From Bacteroidota bacterium (lineage in GTDB: Bacteria > Bacteroidota > Bacteroidia > Cytophagales > Cyclobacteriaceae): a stretch of 64,000 nucleotides of DNA. Of the stretch, positions 42,315-51,762 are shown one piece after another (positions within the stretch are counted from its first letter, which is position 1; each line of letters starts with the position of its first letter). The stretch lies in the NCBI GenBank assembly GCA_024280115.1, contig JAJRQT010000045.1:1-64000 (forward strand). The letters are read 5' to 3'. Made by a program: the position numbers and the translations under genes. Under the pieces are notes generated by a model. That model searched no databases. It worked only from the letters and a program-made list of their open reading frames with translations, and was not told the DNA's origin.

Positions 42315-43301
42315 TCATTTGTTAAGTTTGACACCAAGCAATTCGCGCATCTTATTCCTGGAGGGGCGTGTATTTTTACTGAATTCATCTACATCAGAAT
42401 GTAAAGGTTTATATAATTTTGGACGACGAGATAGGGTATGAGCAAAGCCAATAGAGTTAACAATGTCATCCGCATCACAATCGGCAACCGCAATGTCATC
42501 TCCCAGGGCATTTGTTTCTGCTGCAACTCTCCCATGAGGATCTATGATACAAGCATTGCCAACCCTAATTTCGTTTGGTCCATCTGGGCCAATTCCATTG
42601 GAAAAGACAACATAACACCCGTAGTCATAGGCTCGAGATGGCAACCAACGCATTAACCATTCTCTACCCTTTGGCCCTAAAAATTCTTTACGCAATGCTT
42701 CCGGATCTTTATCTTTATTTGCCCAAAGCGCTGGAGATATAACGCCCATTCCAGCGCTTGGAATATCAAAACCTCCCGTTTGATGTGGAGCCAATACTAT
42801 TTTGGCTTTTTTCTCCCAGCATAGCATCATATAATTTTCAGTCATATTATTATCATAGCAGATTAAACTGCCAACCCTCACACCTTTGACATCAAAAGTT
42901 GAGTATTCGCTGCCGGCAGATATTTCCTGATGCACAAAGGGATGAATTTTTCTAAAGGCGTTCAATAATCCGTTGGGGCCTACAGAAACGAAAGTATTAT
43001 AAAAATTATTCTGTTCATCTTTTTCGATTAATCCGGCACTGACGATTAAATTATTGGCCTTGGAAATTTCCTGAAGCCTCAGAACACTTGGGCCATTAAT
43101 GGGTTCGGCAATGGACAAGACTTCTTTCACCGACAAGGCTTCGACGTACATGTATCCTGTAATGCACATTTCCGGGAAAGAAATGAGTTCCACTTTTTCT
43201 TTGGAAGCTCTTTGGCTCAAAGCTTCAATAACTCCGAGATTATATGCTTTATCTCTATCCTTATGCTCCATTTGAACAGCCGCGATTCTTATTTTTGCCA
43301 T
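42315..43301 (-). CDS. Carbon-nitrogen hydrolase (nitrilase superfamily)
   Basis: 328 residues. The Glu-Lys-Cys triad is visible: Glu in ISFPEMCITGYMY, Lys in NAFRKIHPFVHQE and Cys in GSLICYDNNMTEN. The family hydrolyses amides, nitriles or carbamoyl groups in the cytosol. Its exact substrate is unknown. It lies 16 bp after an isochorismatase-like hydrolase, another carbon-nitrogen bond hydrolase candidate, so the two may act in sequence on an amide or ureide. Confidence 0.9.
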   Translation of the reverse strand: MAKIRIAAVQMEHKDRDKAYNLGVIEALSQRASKEKVELISFPEMCITGYMYVEALSVKEVLSIAEPINGPSVLRLQEISKANNLIVSAGLIEKDEQNNFYNTFVSVGPNGLLNAFRKIHPFVHQEISAGSEYSTFDVKGVRVGSLICYDNNMTENYMMLCWEKKAKIVLAPHQTGGFDIPSAGMGVISPALWANKDKDPEALRKEFLGPKGREWLMRWLPSRAYDYGCYVVFSNGIGPDGPNEIRVGNACIIDPHGRVAAETNALGDDIAVADCDADDIVNSIGFAHTLSRRPKLYKPLHSDVDEFSKNTRPSRNKMRELLGVKLNK

Positions 43302-43317
43302 GCTTTTTCCTTTAAAT

Positions 43318-43857
43318 TTATTTCAGAATTTTACTTATTGCTTTAAACTCTTCGGTTCCGGCAACTTTCAGCAGTTCAAAAAGCGCCATTTCTACGCTAG
43401 TCAATTTGACCCCGGCAGCAGTCATTTTTTGCAATCCAATTTCCTTGTTCTCTTTTGATCTGGATGACACGGCATCCGAAACGACCTGTACTTCATACCC
43501 CAGTTTGATCAGATCCAGTGCGGTTTGATGAATACAAACATGTGTTTCTATACCGGATATCAATATTTGATGGCAGTTGATTGCATTTAATTTGGCCATG
43601 AACCTGCTTTCTCCACAACAGCTAAAGCTTATCTTTGGAATGGGTTGGAGATCGGGCAATAAATTAACAATTTCCGGAATTGTAGGTCCCAGGCCTTTCG
43701 GGTACTGTTCCATCCATATGATTGGTAAATCCAGAATTTTCGCGCCCTTTATGATCAATTGTAGATTATTATACAGTTTTTCCCGATCGTACATCAATTG
43801 AGCCAGTTTACCCTGAACATCTATGACAATTAAAACCGTTTTTTCTTTATTTAGCAT
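43318..43857 (-). CDS. Isochorismatase-like cysteine hydrolase
   Basis: 179 residues. The Asp-Lys-Cys triad of the family is present: VLIVIDVQGKLAQLM (Asp), PKISFSCCGESRF (Lys) and ISGIETHVCIHQTALDL (Cys). Single-domain members close to YcaC/nicotinamidase hydrolyse amides and carbamoyl groups; true isochorismatase activity is less likely without siderophore genes. It is 36 bp after the fucosidase gene and 16 bp before the nitrilase-like gene. Confidence 0.88.
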   Translation of the reverse strand: MLNKEKTVLIVIDVQGKLAQLMYDREKLYNNLQLIIKGAKILDLPIIWMEQYPKGLGPTIPEIVNLLPDLQPIPKISFSCCGESRFMAKLNAINCHQILISGIETHVCIHQTALDLIKLGYEVQVVSDAVSSRSKENKEIGLQKMTAAGVKLTSVEMALFELLKVAGTEEFKAISKILK

Positions 43858-43893
43858 GTCAAAAAAAGTTTGATTTAAAAAATTATTTAAAAA

Positions 43894-45216
43894 CTACTTT
43901 TTCCATTCATCCCGATACTCAACATTTTCCAACTTGATCACAAGCGGATTGCTCCAGGTTTTGTTCAGCCGCTGGGCCTTCACCACATTGAAGAATATCC
44001 CATCTTCAACTACAGAAAGGATTGGTTTTGGGGAGCGTTGTACGAAATATTCCATCATCAGGTCGTTTTGACCCAGGACTGATACTTTTGTTTTTGAGGT
44101 TCCTTTGAGCGATCTGATGAAAAATGCCTTTTCTTCCATCCACTTCCAATACGGAGAATTGACAAATGCATAAACAGTATTTTCATCTTTACCGGATGTA
44201 AACCAAATTCCATTTTCATTGGTGATTTTCCATGGTTTTATATGATCGATTGCATCATGATTGGCCATGTACCACAATCCGATTTCACGCAGACGACTTT
44301 CCTGCCTTTCCGGGATTATTCCATGTGCATCTGGACCAACGTTTAGCAATAGATTGCCGCCCTTTGCTCTTGTTTCAATCAATAAATTGATCAATGTTCC
44401 GGCATTTTTATACTTTTCCTCAGCAACATATTGCCAATGCGACCCGATGGTATAGCAAGCCTCCCAAGGTCCATCAAAGGGTTCATTGGGCAGGTGTTGT
44501 TCGGGAGTTTCCATGCCTCCTCGTGTAATCACTAAATCCGGATCCAGGTCCCATGCAAAGTTGGCTACCAGTGGATTTGCCCAGTCACTTTTTTCATCAA
44601 TGAATAGAATGTCAATTTTTCCATAGTCTGTCAGCAATTCCCTCAACTGCTTTTTGTTGATTTCCCAGAGCTCTGTATTCCTGGTAGATTCGGATTCATC
44701 GGATTCCCGGCTTGGAGGATATCCCTGTTTATACATTACAAAATAGTCGTCTGGAGAAAAATACAAACCTATGGCAATGCCCTGCTTGCGAAATGCCTCA
44801 ATAACTTCCTTCAGGATATCTTTTCCATAACCGGAATTCATAATATTGAAAGAGGAAGTTTTGGTATCCCACATGCAGAATCCATTATGATGCTTGGCAG
44901 TGAAGACCATATATTTCATGCCGGCCAGTTTTGCAAGCTTTGCCCATTCCTCCGGGTCAAAATCTTTGGGATTGAAACTCTTCGGCAATTCGTTAAAATA
45001 TTGATCCTGGTAGTCTTTGGATGCAACTGCAACATTATGGCTAATAATTGCACCGAGTTGTACGTCAATTGACCAGTGGATAAACATACCAAAACCGAGA
45101 TCCCCAAACCATTCTAATCGCTCCGGTTTATTTCGATCAATAGTTATCTTTTGTCCATAGGTCGCAGACACAATCCAAACGAGGAGCAAGCCAAAAAAAA
45201 TACCTGTTTTTCTCAT
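43894..45216 (-). CDS. Alpha-L-fucosidase, GH29
   Basis: 440 residues from the ATG at 45216. This start gives MRKTGIFFGLLLVWIVSATYG, a clear signal peptide, and leaves 10 bp after the sulfatase stop; a longer frame would overlap the sulfatase. GH29 features are LEWFGDLGFGMFIHWS, KYMVFTAKHHNGFCMWDTK, FNIMNSGYGKDILKEV and IGLYFSPDDYF, with the nucleophile probably Asp in IDILFIDEKSDW. It releases terminal alpha-L-fucose from glycans in the periplasm. The preceding sulfatase suggests a sulfated fucose-containing substrate. Confidence 0.9.
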   Translation of the reverse strand: MRKTGIFFGLLLVWIVSATYGQKITIDRNKPERLEWFGDLGFGMFIHWSIDVQLGAIISHNVAVASKDYQDQYFNELPKSFNPKDFDPEEWAKLAKLAGMKYMVFTAKHHNGFCMWDTKTSSFNIMNSGYGKDILKEVIEAFRKQGIAIGLYFSPDDYFVMYKQGYPPSRESDESESTRNTELWEINKKQLRELLTDYGKIDILFIDEKSDWANPLVANFAWDLDPDLVITRGGMETPEQHLPNEPFDGPWEACYTIGSHWQYVAEEKYKNAGTLINLLIETRAKGGNLLLNVGPDAHGIIPERQESRLREIGLWYMANHDAIDHIKPWKITNENGIWFTSGKDENTVYAFVNSPYWKWMEEKAFFIRSLKGTSKTKVSVLGQNDLMMEYFVQRSPKPILSVVEDGIFFNVVKAQRLNKTWSNPLVIKLENVEYRDEWKK

Positions 45217-45226
45217 AATGTTTTGG

Positions 45227-46642
45227 CTATTTTTCAAATTTAAACTTGAAATCTTCAGATGGAGTTCTTGAGGTAAGCATAAGTTTTGCCATTTCACTGA
45301 CGATTTCAGGATTTTCTGATGCAATATCATTTTCTTCACCAATATCAATACTCAGATCATACAATTGGATTGGCGCATCCAGATTTTCGGACATATCGTA
45401 TTTGACCGCTTTCCAATTTCCTTTACGAATGCTCTGCCTTCCATTCATTTCCATAAATTCCCAATAGAGATAATTGTGTTCTTTTTGATTGCCACCTATC
45501 ATGGATGGGAGGAAAGAAATTCCATCAATATTTTCCGGAGAAGTTATCCCCGCAATATCACAGGCAGTTGGGAGAAAGTCCCAAAAGGCAGAAATATGAT
45601 CGCTTTGGCTTCCCGGGTTTATTTTCCCCGGCCAGCGGGCAATCATGGGTACCCGGATGCCTCCTTCATACAATTCTCTTTTCATTCCTTTTAGAGAACC
45701 GTTGCTATCAAAGAAATCCGGATTGGCGCCACCCTCGGCATGCGGACCATTATCACTGGTGAATATGACAAGTGTTCGGTCATCGATATTTAACTCTGAA
45801 AGCTTTTTTAATAATATACCAACGTCCTTATCCAGAAGTGTAATCATCGCCGCATGAGCTTTTTGTGCCTCCGGCCAATCTTTGTCCTTGTAAAGGCCCA
45901 GGTCCGGAACTTCAAGGCCAATTTGCCCCATTCGATTTCCTTCGTTATTTGCATGCGGAATAGTATAGGCGAGGTATAGGAAAAAGCTGGAATCTTTATT
46001 GGTTTCAATAAAATTCAATGCCTCTTTAGTAAATAAATTATGAGAGTGGGTGTTTTTTTCTCTAGCCACACTTCCTATTCCTTTTGCATATGTATTCTGT
46101 ATATATTCGACTTTATTATCGAGCATGACTTTTTCATCATTCCTCCATAAGAATTCAGGATAGGAATTGTGCGCTCTGATTTGATTTAAATATCCGAAAA
46201 AGTAATCAAAACCTTTTTTGTTGGGTGTTCCTGTGGATCCTGCTTCTCCCAATCCCCATTTTCCAATCAACCCTGTCGTATAGCCTGCAGTTTTTAACAG
46301 CTCCGCAACCGTGACATCTTCAGGCCTTAAAGGCACCCTTGCGTTACCCCTCACCCATGCATGACCTGTATGCAATCCAGTCATTAAAGTACATCTGGAG
46401 GGCGCGCATACGGTACTTCCGGAATAATGGTCCATGAAACGAATGCCTTCAGCAGCCATTTTATCAATTTCCGGAGTTTGAATGATCTTTTGTCCATAAC
46501 ATCCCAAATCTCCATAGCCAAGGTCATCAGATAAAATGTAAATAATGTTGGGTTTTAATTGCTTTTCAAGATTTTCAGAGCAGCCGGTTAAACATAAAAT
46601 AACCAGTGGAATAAGTGAAAATAAATAATGTTTGAAATTCAT
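45227..46642 (-). CDS. Sulfatase (S1 family), lipoprotein
   Basis: 471 residues with a lipoprotein signal ending CLTGC (about residue 21). The formylglycine-forming motif is VCAPSRCTLMTG (C-x-P-S-R), so the cysteine must be converted by FGE or anSME; neither is in the window. Metal-binding and active-site segments follow: NIIYILSDDLGYGDLGCYG, TGLIGKWGLGE and VIFTSDNGPHAEGG. It removes sulfate from a glycan in the periplasm. It heads the catabolic gene run, 10 bp before the fucosidase. Confidence 0.93.
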   Translation of the reverse strand: MNFKHYLFSLIPLVILCLTGCSENLEKQLKPNIIYILSDDLGYGDLGCYGQKIIQTPEIDKMAAEGIRFMDHYSGSTVCAPSRCTLMTGLHTGHAWVRGNARVPLRPEDVTVAELLKTAGYTTGLIGKWGLGEAGSTGTPNKKGFDYFFGYLNQIRAHNSYPEFLWRNDEKVMLDNKVEYIQNTYAKGIGSVAREKNTHSHNLFTKEALNFIETNKDSSFFLYLAYTIPHANNEGNRMGQIGLEVPDLGLYKDKDWPEAQKAHAAMITLLDKDVGILLKKLSELNIDDRTLVIFTSDNGPHAEGGANPDFFDSNGSLKGMKRELYEGGIRVPMIARWPGKINPGSQSDHISAFWDFLPTACDIAGITSPENIDGISFLPSMIGGNQKEHNYLYWEFMEMNGRQSIRKGNWKAVKYDMSENLDAPIQLYDLSIDIGEENDIASENPEIVSEMAKLMLTSRTPSEDFKFKFEK

Positions 46643-47098
46643 AATTTTAAAATATTCGTATTAAAAAAGATGTCTTAAAGTTTTATAACGTATCTCAAAG
46701 TTTCTTGCTATGTGACCCTGAGGAAGGATATTGTTCTCAATCATGTTATCAGGCTTCAATTATTAAATTAAAAATCCATAAAAATAAATGCACAGTATTG
46801 ATTTATTTTTAGCGGATTAATATTTGAATCGGTAGTTAATTATTTATTTTTCCATAACAGCCCAGATTATCTGTTCCATAGTCATCCGAGATAATCAAGT
46901 CAATGTTTTGTTTTTTCAGCTTTTTGTTGACACCTGAACCATGTTAAAAATATCGTCAGGAATACATATATAATGTAGTGTTGTTGCATTATATTCCAAT
47001 AAATATTATTATTCAATTTGCAATTGTCCACAATTTATAATGTTTATTGTTTTGTTCAACTGTTTATTTGACAATTAGTAGAGGTGTCGTAAGGTAAA
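46643..47098. other. Intergenic region between sulfatase and histidine kinase
   Basis: 456 bp between divergent genes. It holds a sulfatase remnant (46836-46931) and the expected promoters; the rest is A/T-rich and featureless. Confidence 0.5.
46836..46931 (-). pseudogene. Remnant of a sulfatase N-terminus
   Basis: A 31-codon minus-strand frame reads NIDLIISDDYGTDNLGCYGK and then stops. It matches NIIYILSDDLGYGDLGCYGQ near the N-terminus of the intact neighbour sulfatase. There is no start codon with signal peptide and no continuation. It is best read as a decayed duplicate of the adjacent gene or a neighbour of the same family. Confidence 0.65.
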
Positions 47099-48439
47099 AT
47101 GAGAAAATTATTTTATAAAGTAAATTGGATAAGACAAACAAATGAAGAGTTAGATTCCGAGCAGAAACGATCTATTGTATTTGCACAGCTATGTATTATA
47201 GCAGCATTTGCAGCATTAATTCAAGGAGCTTGGGATCTTTACGATGGGTTCCCTTATGTTATGGCCATTGATGTTTTTATTGCGGCCATTTTATTGCTTG
47301 GTTATTACCTTAATTATAGGAGAAAAACTTATTTTGCTAAATTGTTAATTTTCATTTTTTCCAACATCAGCTTGTTTTTATTTGCTGCAGTAGTTCCGAA
47401 GGAGACTGGTATTTATTTACTTTTTTTCCCTCTGATTATTTTTCACTTTATTTCATATGATTATGAGCATAGAATTTACGCTTTCACCTTTACCGCGCTT
47501 TCTCTTATTTTAAATAGCATTTTACTGGCGACAAATTATCAACCTTTTGGATCTATTAATTTACAACCTTCAGATCCTTCAATTTCATTTCTAATCAACC
47601 TACTCTTATCTTTTGTTTTGGTAAGCATAGGAATTGCTTTCATGATCAAATTGAATCATAGTGGTGAGCAATTGTTATTAAAGAACCAGGAGAAGACAGA
47701 AACATTATCAAAAGAAGTGAATGATAAAAACTTATCCCTTGAAAAAACCAATCAAGAATTGGATCGCTTTGTTTATAGCATTTCTCATGATCTCAAGGCT
47801 CCCCTTGCTTCTATTTTAGGTTTATTAAATCTGGCAAAATATGAAAAGGATACAATTCCTAAATCTTTTGCTCAATATCTTGAAATGATGGAAGAAAGAG
47901 TAAACAAATTAGGCGGTTTTATAAAAGATATACTCGATTATTCGCGAAATTCAAGACAAGAGATAGCGTTAAGTATTGTCAACCTTTCTGAACTGATCAA
48001 GGAAGTTTTTCTTACAAACCAGTTTTTAATTAATGCTGAAAAGATCGAAATGAGCTCTCAAGTAAAAACTGATGAAGTCTTGTTCCTGGATAAGAACAGG
48101 GTATTTAGAGTGCTAAATAATCTGGTTTCAAATGCTATAAAATATAGCGACCTATCAAAAGATAAACCTGAAGTACGCGTTTTTGCAATTATTGAAAATG
48201 GCCACCTAAATCTATCTGTCAAAGACAATGGGATTGGGATTGAAGACGAGTACAAAGAAAAGGTATTTGAAATGTTTTTTCGTGGTACGGAAATGGCAGA
48301 TGGCTCGGGCTTAGGTTTATATATTGCCCGTGAAATGATTCTTAAAATGAATGGGTTAATGAAATTTGAAAGTCAATTGAATGAAGGATCAATTTTTACA
48401 GTAATAATTCCACTTGTAACGACAGCGACTAAACTGTGA
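47099..48439 (+). CDS. Sensor histidine kinase with multi-span membrane domain
   Basis: 446 residues. About six hydrophobic segments occupy residues 28-180, then a coiled region (NQEKTETLSKEVNDKN), a HisKA dimerisation domain with the phospho-accepting His in YSISHDLKAPLASILG, and an ATPase domain with N box NNLVSNAIKYS, G1 DNGIGIEDEYK, F box FEMFFRG and G2 GSGLGLYIAREM. All catalytic boxes are intact. No response regulator is encoded beside it, so it is an orphan kinase; its signal is unknown. Confidence 0.9.
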   Translation: MRKLFYKVNWIRQTNEELDSEQKRSIVFAQLCIIAAFAALIQGAWDLYDGFPYVMAIDVFIAAILLLGYYLNYRRKTYFAKLLIFIFSNISLFLFAAVVPKETGIYLLFFPLIIFHFISYDYEHRIYAFTFTALSLILNSILLATNYQPFGSINLQPSDPSISFLINLLLSFVLVSIGIAFMIKLNHSGEQLLLKNQEKTETLSKEVNDKNLSLEKTNQELDRFVYSISHDLKAPLASILGLLNLAKYEKDTIPKSFAQYLEMMEERVNKLGGFIKDILDYSRNSRQEIALSIVNLSELIKEVFLTNQFLINAEKIEMSSQVKTDEVLFLDKNRVFRVLNNLVSNAIKYSDLSKDKPEVRVFAIIENGHLNLSVKDNGIGIEDEYKEKVFEMFFRGTEMADGSGLGLYIAREMILKMNGLMKFESQLNEGSIFTVIIPLVTTATKL

Positions 48440-49142
48440 AAAATACTCCTAATTTTTGCTTGCATAATAGGGGTTAATACAGGTAGGCATTAACTCTCTG
48501 AATTAATAAGGTTTCCAGTAATACTCACAATACCCTTTATGTGTTCCTGTGTTTTCCATAAACTTTTTAATATCACATATTCAGCGCTTATAATCTTCTT
48601 TGAAGCGCTCAATTTTTGTAATAGAATGAGTCAGCAGAAACACTATTATTATGCATGGAATACAAAAATGATAAAGACATATGGCTTATAGAAAGCAGAA
48701 CCAATCGCATTGAATCATATCTATAAAATTAAGCATAGAACTAATAATTATTTCAAGTACAAACAAGCAAAATAAATTATTATTGTTACAGACATAATCA
48801 AACAGGAATAGTGGAAGAAATTTGGATATCAGTGTTTCTGCCTTTATTTTTCGGATAGTAAGACCTTTCTAACCTGGATAATCCAGAAAATAATTATTGA
48901 AACTTATAATGAGTTAGAAATCACGGCATCGTCATCGAATTTAAAAATTGTTTCTGAAAGTATAATTTTTTAGGAAATTTATCGAAATATATTGATTGTC
49001 AATGCCTTATCTCTAAAAGAGGGATATTCATGAATAATTGAAGCAATTATGTTGAGATGAAATTTTTTAAATATTATTTAATAAATAAAAAAATCCACCT
49101 TGATTGAGGGTGGATTTATAAATTCAAAAAATATAAGTTTTT
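48440..49142. other. Intergenic region before the SSS transporter operon
   Basis: 703 bp of A/T-rich DNA. It holds a hairpin at 49091-49117 (own entry) and scattered short frames of 20-30 codons that show no convincing similarity. One of them (about 48870-48975) faintly recalls the start of a receiver domain but is not supported. Confidence 0.4.
49091..49117 (-). terminator. Terminator-like hairpin pointing away from the SSS operon
   Basis: AAATCCACC (49091-49099) and GGTGGATTT (49109-49117) form a 9-bp stem with a 9-nt loop. The T-tract lies on the minus strand, so it would stop minus-strand transcription just before the SSS start. On the plus strand only ATAAATT follows, so it is at most a leader hairpin there. 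Confidence 0.55.
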
Positions 49143-50819
49143 ATGAACAATTTTCATTGGTTAGACACACTGGTCATCGTATTTTATTTCGTCGTCATCA
49201 CAGGTTATGGCTTGTGGCTGACACGGAAAATTAAAAGCAGTGACGGCTATTTTCGCGGAGAACGTAAATTCAGTTGGTGGATTATGATGGGACAGGCTTT
49301 CGGCACGGGTACGCACGCCGAAAATTTTGTAGCGCAAACCGGCGCCAGTTTCCAGATGGGTTTCGCTTCCATTTGGTATCAGTGGAAAAACATGGTCATC
49401 ACTCCTTTTTACTGGTTGATTGCCCCATGGTATAGACGTAGTGAACGTACAACAGTGGGTGAAATCATTGAAGATCGATATGGTAAAGCACTCGGAGCTA
49501 TTTATTCCGTATTTGCCATCTTGTTTTTCATTTTCGCCCAGGGCGCTATGCTAAAAGGGGGAGGTAAAGTGATCTCAATAGCCACCGGCGATATGATATC
49601 TGTAAATGGCGTAGTTATAGCGATGACCGTTGCATTCATCATTTATAGTTTTTTCGGAGGGATGGTTGCATCGGCCCATGCAAATTTTATACAGGCATTA
49701 TTGATTATAGTATTGTCGTTTATGCTTATTCCTTCTGGCCTTTCGGCGGTGGGAGGCTTTTCAGGCATGCGAGAGTCACTTCCGGAAAATTTCTTTACAC
49801 TCTTTAGTGGCGAAGTTGGGTTGGGGTGGTTTACCATAATGATGTTGGCTTTAAATGGTGTAATAGGAATTACGGCCCAACCACATATGGTATCGATGTG
49901 TGCGATGGGTGAAACTGAAAAAGCAGGCCGGGTCGGACAGACCTATGGTTCGTTTGTGAAGAGATTTGTAACCATCGGATGGGCTTTGACCGGGTTGATC
50001 GTAGCTGCATTGATCATTCAAAAAGGAAATGCACTGGAGGATCCTGAAATGGCATTTGGTTTTGCGACAAGGGAATTGCTTGCACCAGGTCTTACAGGTT
50101 TGATGATTGCAGCCATCATTGCTGCAAATATGTCTTCTGCATCAAATTTTATGGTAAATACCGGAGCCCTTTTTACCCAGAATTTTTATAAGGAATATAT
50201 CAATAAAAGTTCCAATGATAAGCAGTTACTCTGGATGGGCCGGGTCTCTGGGGTGGTGCTCACATTGCTGGGAGTAGTGTTTGCAATGTATGTTGAAAAT
50301 GTATTACATGCATTTCTGTTCATAGAAACGATTGCGGCTTTTATGGGCATCATGGTCTTTGGTGGCATTCTTTGGAAGAGGGCAAATCGTTTTGGCGCAT
50401 TGTTTGGTTCAGCTATTGCGTTTGTAATTTACTATATACTTAACTATCAGCATACCGGCTCTCTGGAGCTCGTTTATAAATGGACTCCGGATACTTTTGG
50501 TTGGGCCATGCTTGGCGGTTTTATAGTATTCATTGGCGTAAGCCTGCTTACTAAACCAGAAGATCCTGAGCGGATAGAAAGTTTCTTTGACAATATGGAT
50601 CGCCTGTCAGATGCTAAAGAACTTGATAAAGATGGTAAAAAACCATTGGCAGCACTGCACGGCAAAGCTTTGATTTTGATGGATTTCACAAGCTGGTTTA
50701 CCAAAAAAAGATGGGAGAATTTCAGCTATCGATATAAGGAAGATTGGCAGGGATTTTTACTGGCTACAGGTTTTGTAGGTGTTTTGATTTTGCTGGCTTG
50801 GTTGATTATCCAACTATAA
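49143..50819 (+). CDS. Sodium:solute symporter (SSS family)
   Basis: 558 residues with 13-14 hydrophobic segments. SSS features: WLDTLVIVFYFVVITGYGLWL at the start, GTGTHAENFVAQTGASFQMG (TM2 region with sodium-site type residues), WYRRSERTTVGEIIEDRYG and LMIAAIIAANMSSASNFMVNTGALF (TM8). Members carry sugars, sialic acids or other small molecules with sodium. Substrate specificity is not readable, but the following NagA-like gene, 9 bp downstream, points to an N-acetylated amino sugar or a derivative. Confidence 0.9.
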   Translation: MNNFHWLDTLVIVFYFVVITGYGLWLTRKIKSSDGYFRGERKFSWWIMMGQAFGTGTHAENFVAQTGASFQMGFASIWYQWKNMVITPFYWLIAPWYRRSERTTVGEIIEDRYGKALGAIYSVFAILFFIFAQGAMLKGGGKVISIATGDMISVNGVVIAMTVAFIIYSFFGGMVASAHANFIQALLIIVLSFMLIPSGLSAVGGFSGMRESLPENFFTLFSGEVGLGWFTIMMLALNGVIGITAQPHMVSMCAMGETEKAGRVGQTYGSFVKRFVTIGWALTGLIVAALIIQKGNALEDPEMAFGFATRELLAPGLTGLMIAAIIAANMSSASNFMVNTGALFTQNFYKEYINKSSNDKQLLWMGRVSGVVLTLLGVVFAMYVENVLHAFLFIETIAAFMGIMVFGGILWKRANRFGALFGSAIAFVIYYILNYQHTGSLELVYKWTPDTFGWAMLGGFIVFIGVSLLTKPEDPERIESFFDNMDRLSDAKELDKDGKKPLAALHGKALILMDFTSWFTKKRWENFSYRYKEDWQGFLLATGFVGVLILLAWLIIQL

Positions 50820-50828
50820 TAATTCGAC

Positions 50829-51746
50829 ATGGGTAAAATTACAGGATTCTACGATATTCAGGTGAATGGTTATGCCGGAATTGATTTCAACCAAAATAAC
50901 CTGTCGGCAACGGATTTTCATCGGGCGTGTGTACAGCTCAAAGATGATGGCGTTGAAGGCATACTTGCAACTGTAATTACTGCAAATTTTGAGGATATGA
51001 AAACCCGCCTGGAAAACATTGTGAAGTATCGGAAAGAAGATCCGGTTGTAGGCGAAATGGTCAGTGGTATTCACATTGAGGGGCCATTCTTAAATAATGA
51101 GAAAGGATTTCGGGGAGCACATCCAGAAAATTGTATAGTTAACGCTGATTCAGGGCAGATGGCTGAACTGCTGGAAGCAGCGGGAGGAATAACAAAAATT
51201 GTAACCCTTGCACCAGAAAAAGACAGGGATATGCAAGTCACTCGTATGCTGTCAGATTTGGGTATTGCGGTATCTGCCGGTCATTGCAATCCATCATTAG
51301 AACAACTTCATCAGGCAATCGATGCTGGTTTAAGCATGTTTACTCATTTCGGAAATGGCATACCAAACGATCTCCGCAGGCATTACAATATCTTGCAAAG
51401 GGTGCTTTCCGTAAGGGAACATTTGTGGATATGCTACATAGGAGATGGAATTCATATTCCACTGTTTGCTTTGAAAAATTATCTTGATCTCACGGGACCC
51501 GAACGCAGCATCGTAATTACTGATTGTATGGCAGGTGCAGCAGCTCCTCCCGGACGCTATACTATTTCACACATCGAATTGGAAGTAGGAGAAGACGGTG
51601 TGGTACGCGAACCTGGAAAAGAAAATTTTGCCGGTTCATCTGCGACCATGAAGAAATGCTATGACAACCTAATACAAAACATGGGGATTAGTGAAGAAGA
51701 TGCCCGATTATTGACAATGGAAAACCCTCGGAAAATTTGCAAATAA
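50829..51746 (+). CDS. NagA-like N-acetylglucosamine-6-phosphate deacetylase
   Basis: 305 residues, shorter than typical NagA (about 380) because the N-terminal beta-sandwich is missing. The TIM-barrel core is kept: FYDIQVNGYAGIDF at the start, GIHIEGPFLNNEKGFRGAHP with the metal-binding Glu, VSAGHCNPS (His), FTHFGNGIP (His), IGDGIHIP and the catalytic Asp in VITDCMAGAAAPPGRY. It would remove acetate from an N-acetyl amino sugar phosphate or a relative. It is 9 bp after the symporter and 16 bp before the NRAMP-like gene, one operon. Confidence 0.82.
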   Translation: MGKITGFYDIQVNGYAGIDFNQNNLSATDFHRACVQLKDDGVEGILATVITANFEDMKTRLENIVKYRKEDPVVGEMVSGIHIEGPFLNNEKGFRGAHPENCIVNADSGQMAELLEAAGGITKIVTLAPEKDRDMQVTRMLSDLGIAVSAGHCNPSLEQLHQAIDAGLSMFTHFGNGIPNDLRRHYNILQRVLSVREHLWICYIGDGIHIPLFALKNYLDLTGPERSIVITDCMAGAAAPPGRYTISHIELEVGEDGVVREPGKENFAGSSATMKKCYDNLIQNMGISEEDARLLTMENPRKICK

Positions 51747-51762
51747 TTTAATTCTCGTACCC

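Noticed and set aside
48870-48975. Response-regulator remnant after the histidine kinase
   Set aside because: A short frame (about 30 codons) faintly resembles a receiver-domain start, but there is no conserved Asp or continuation.
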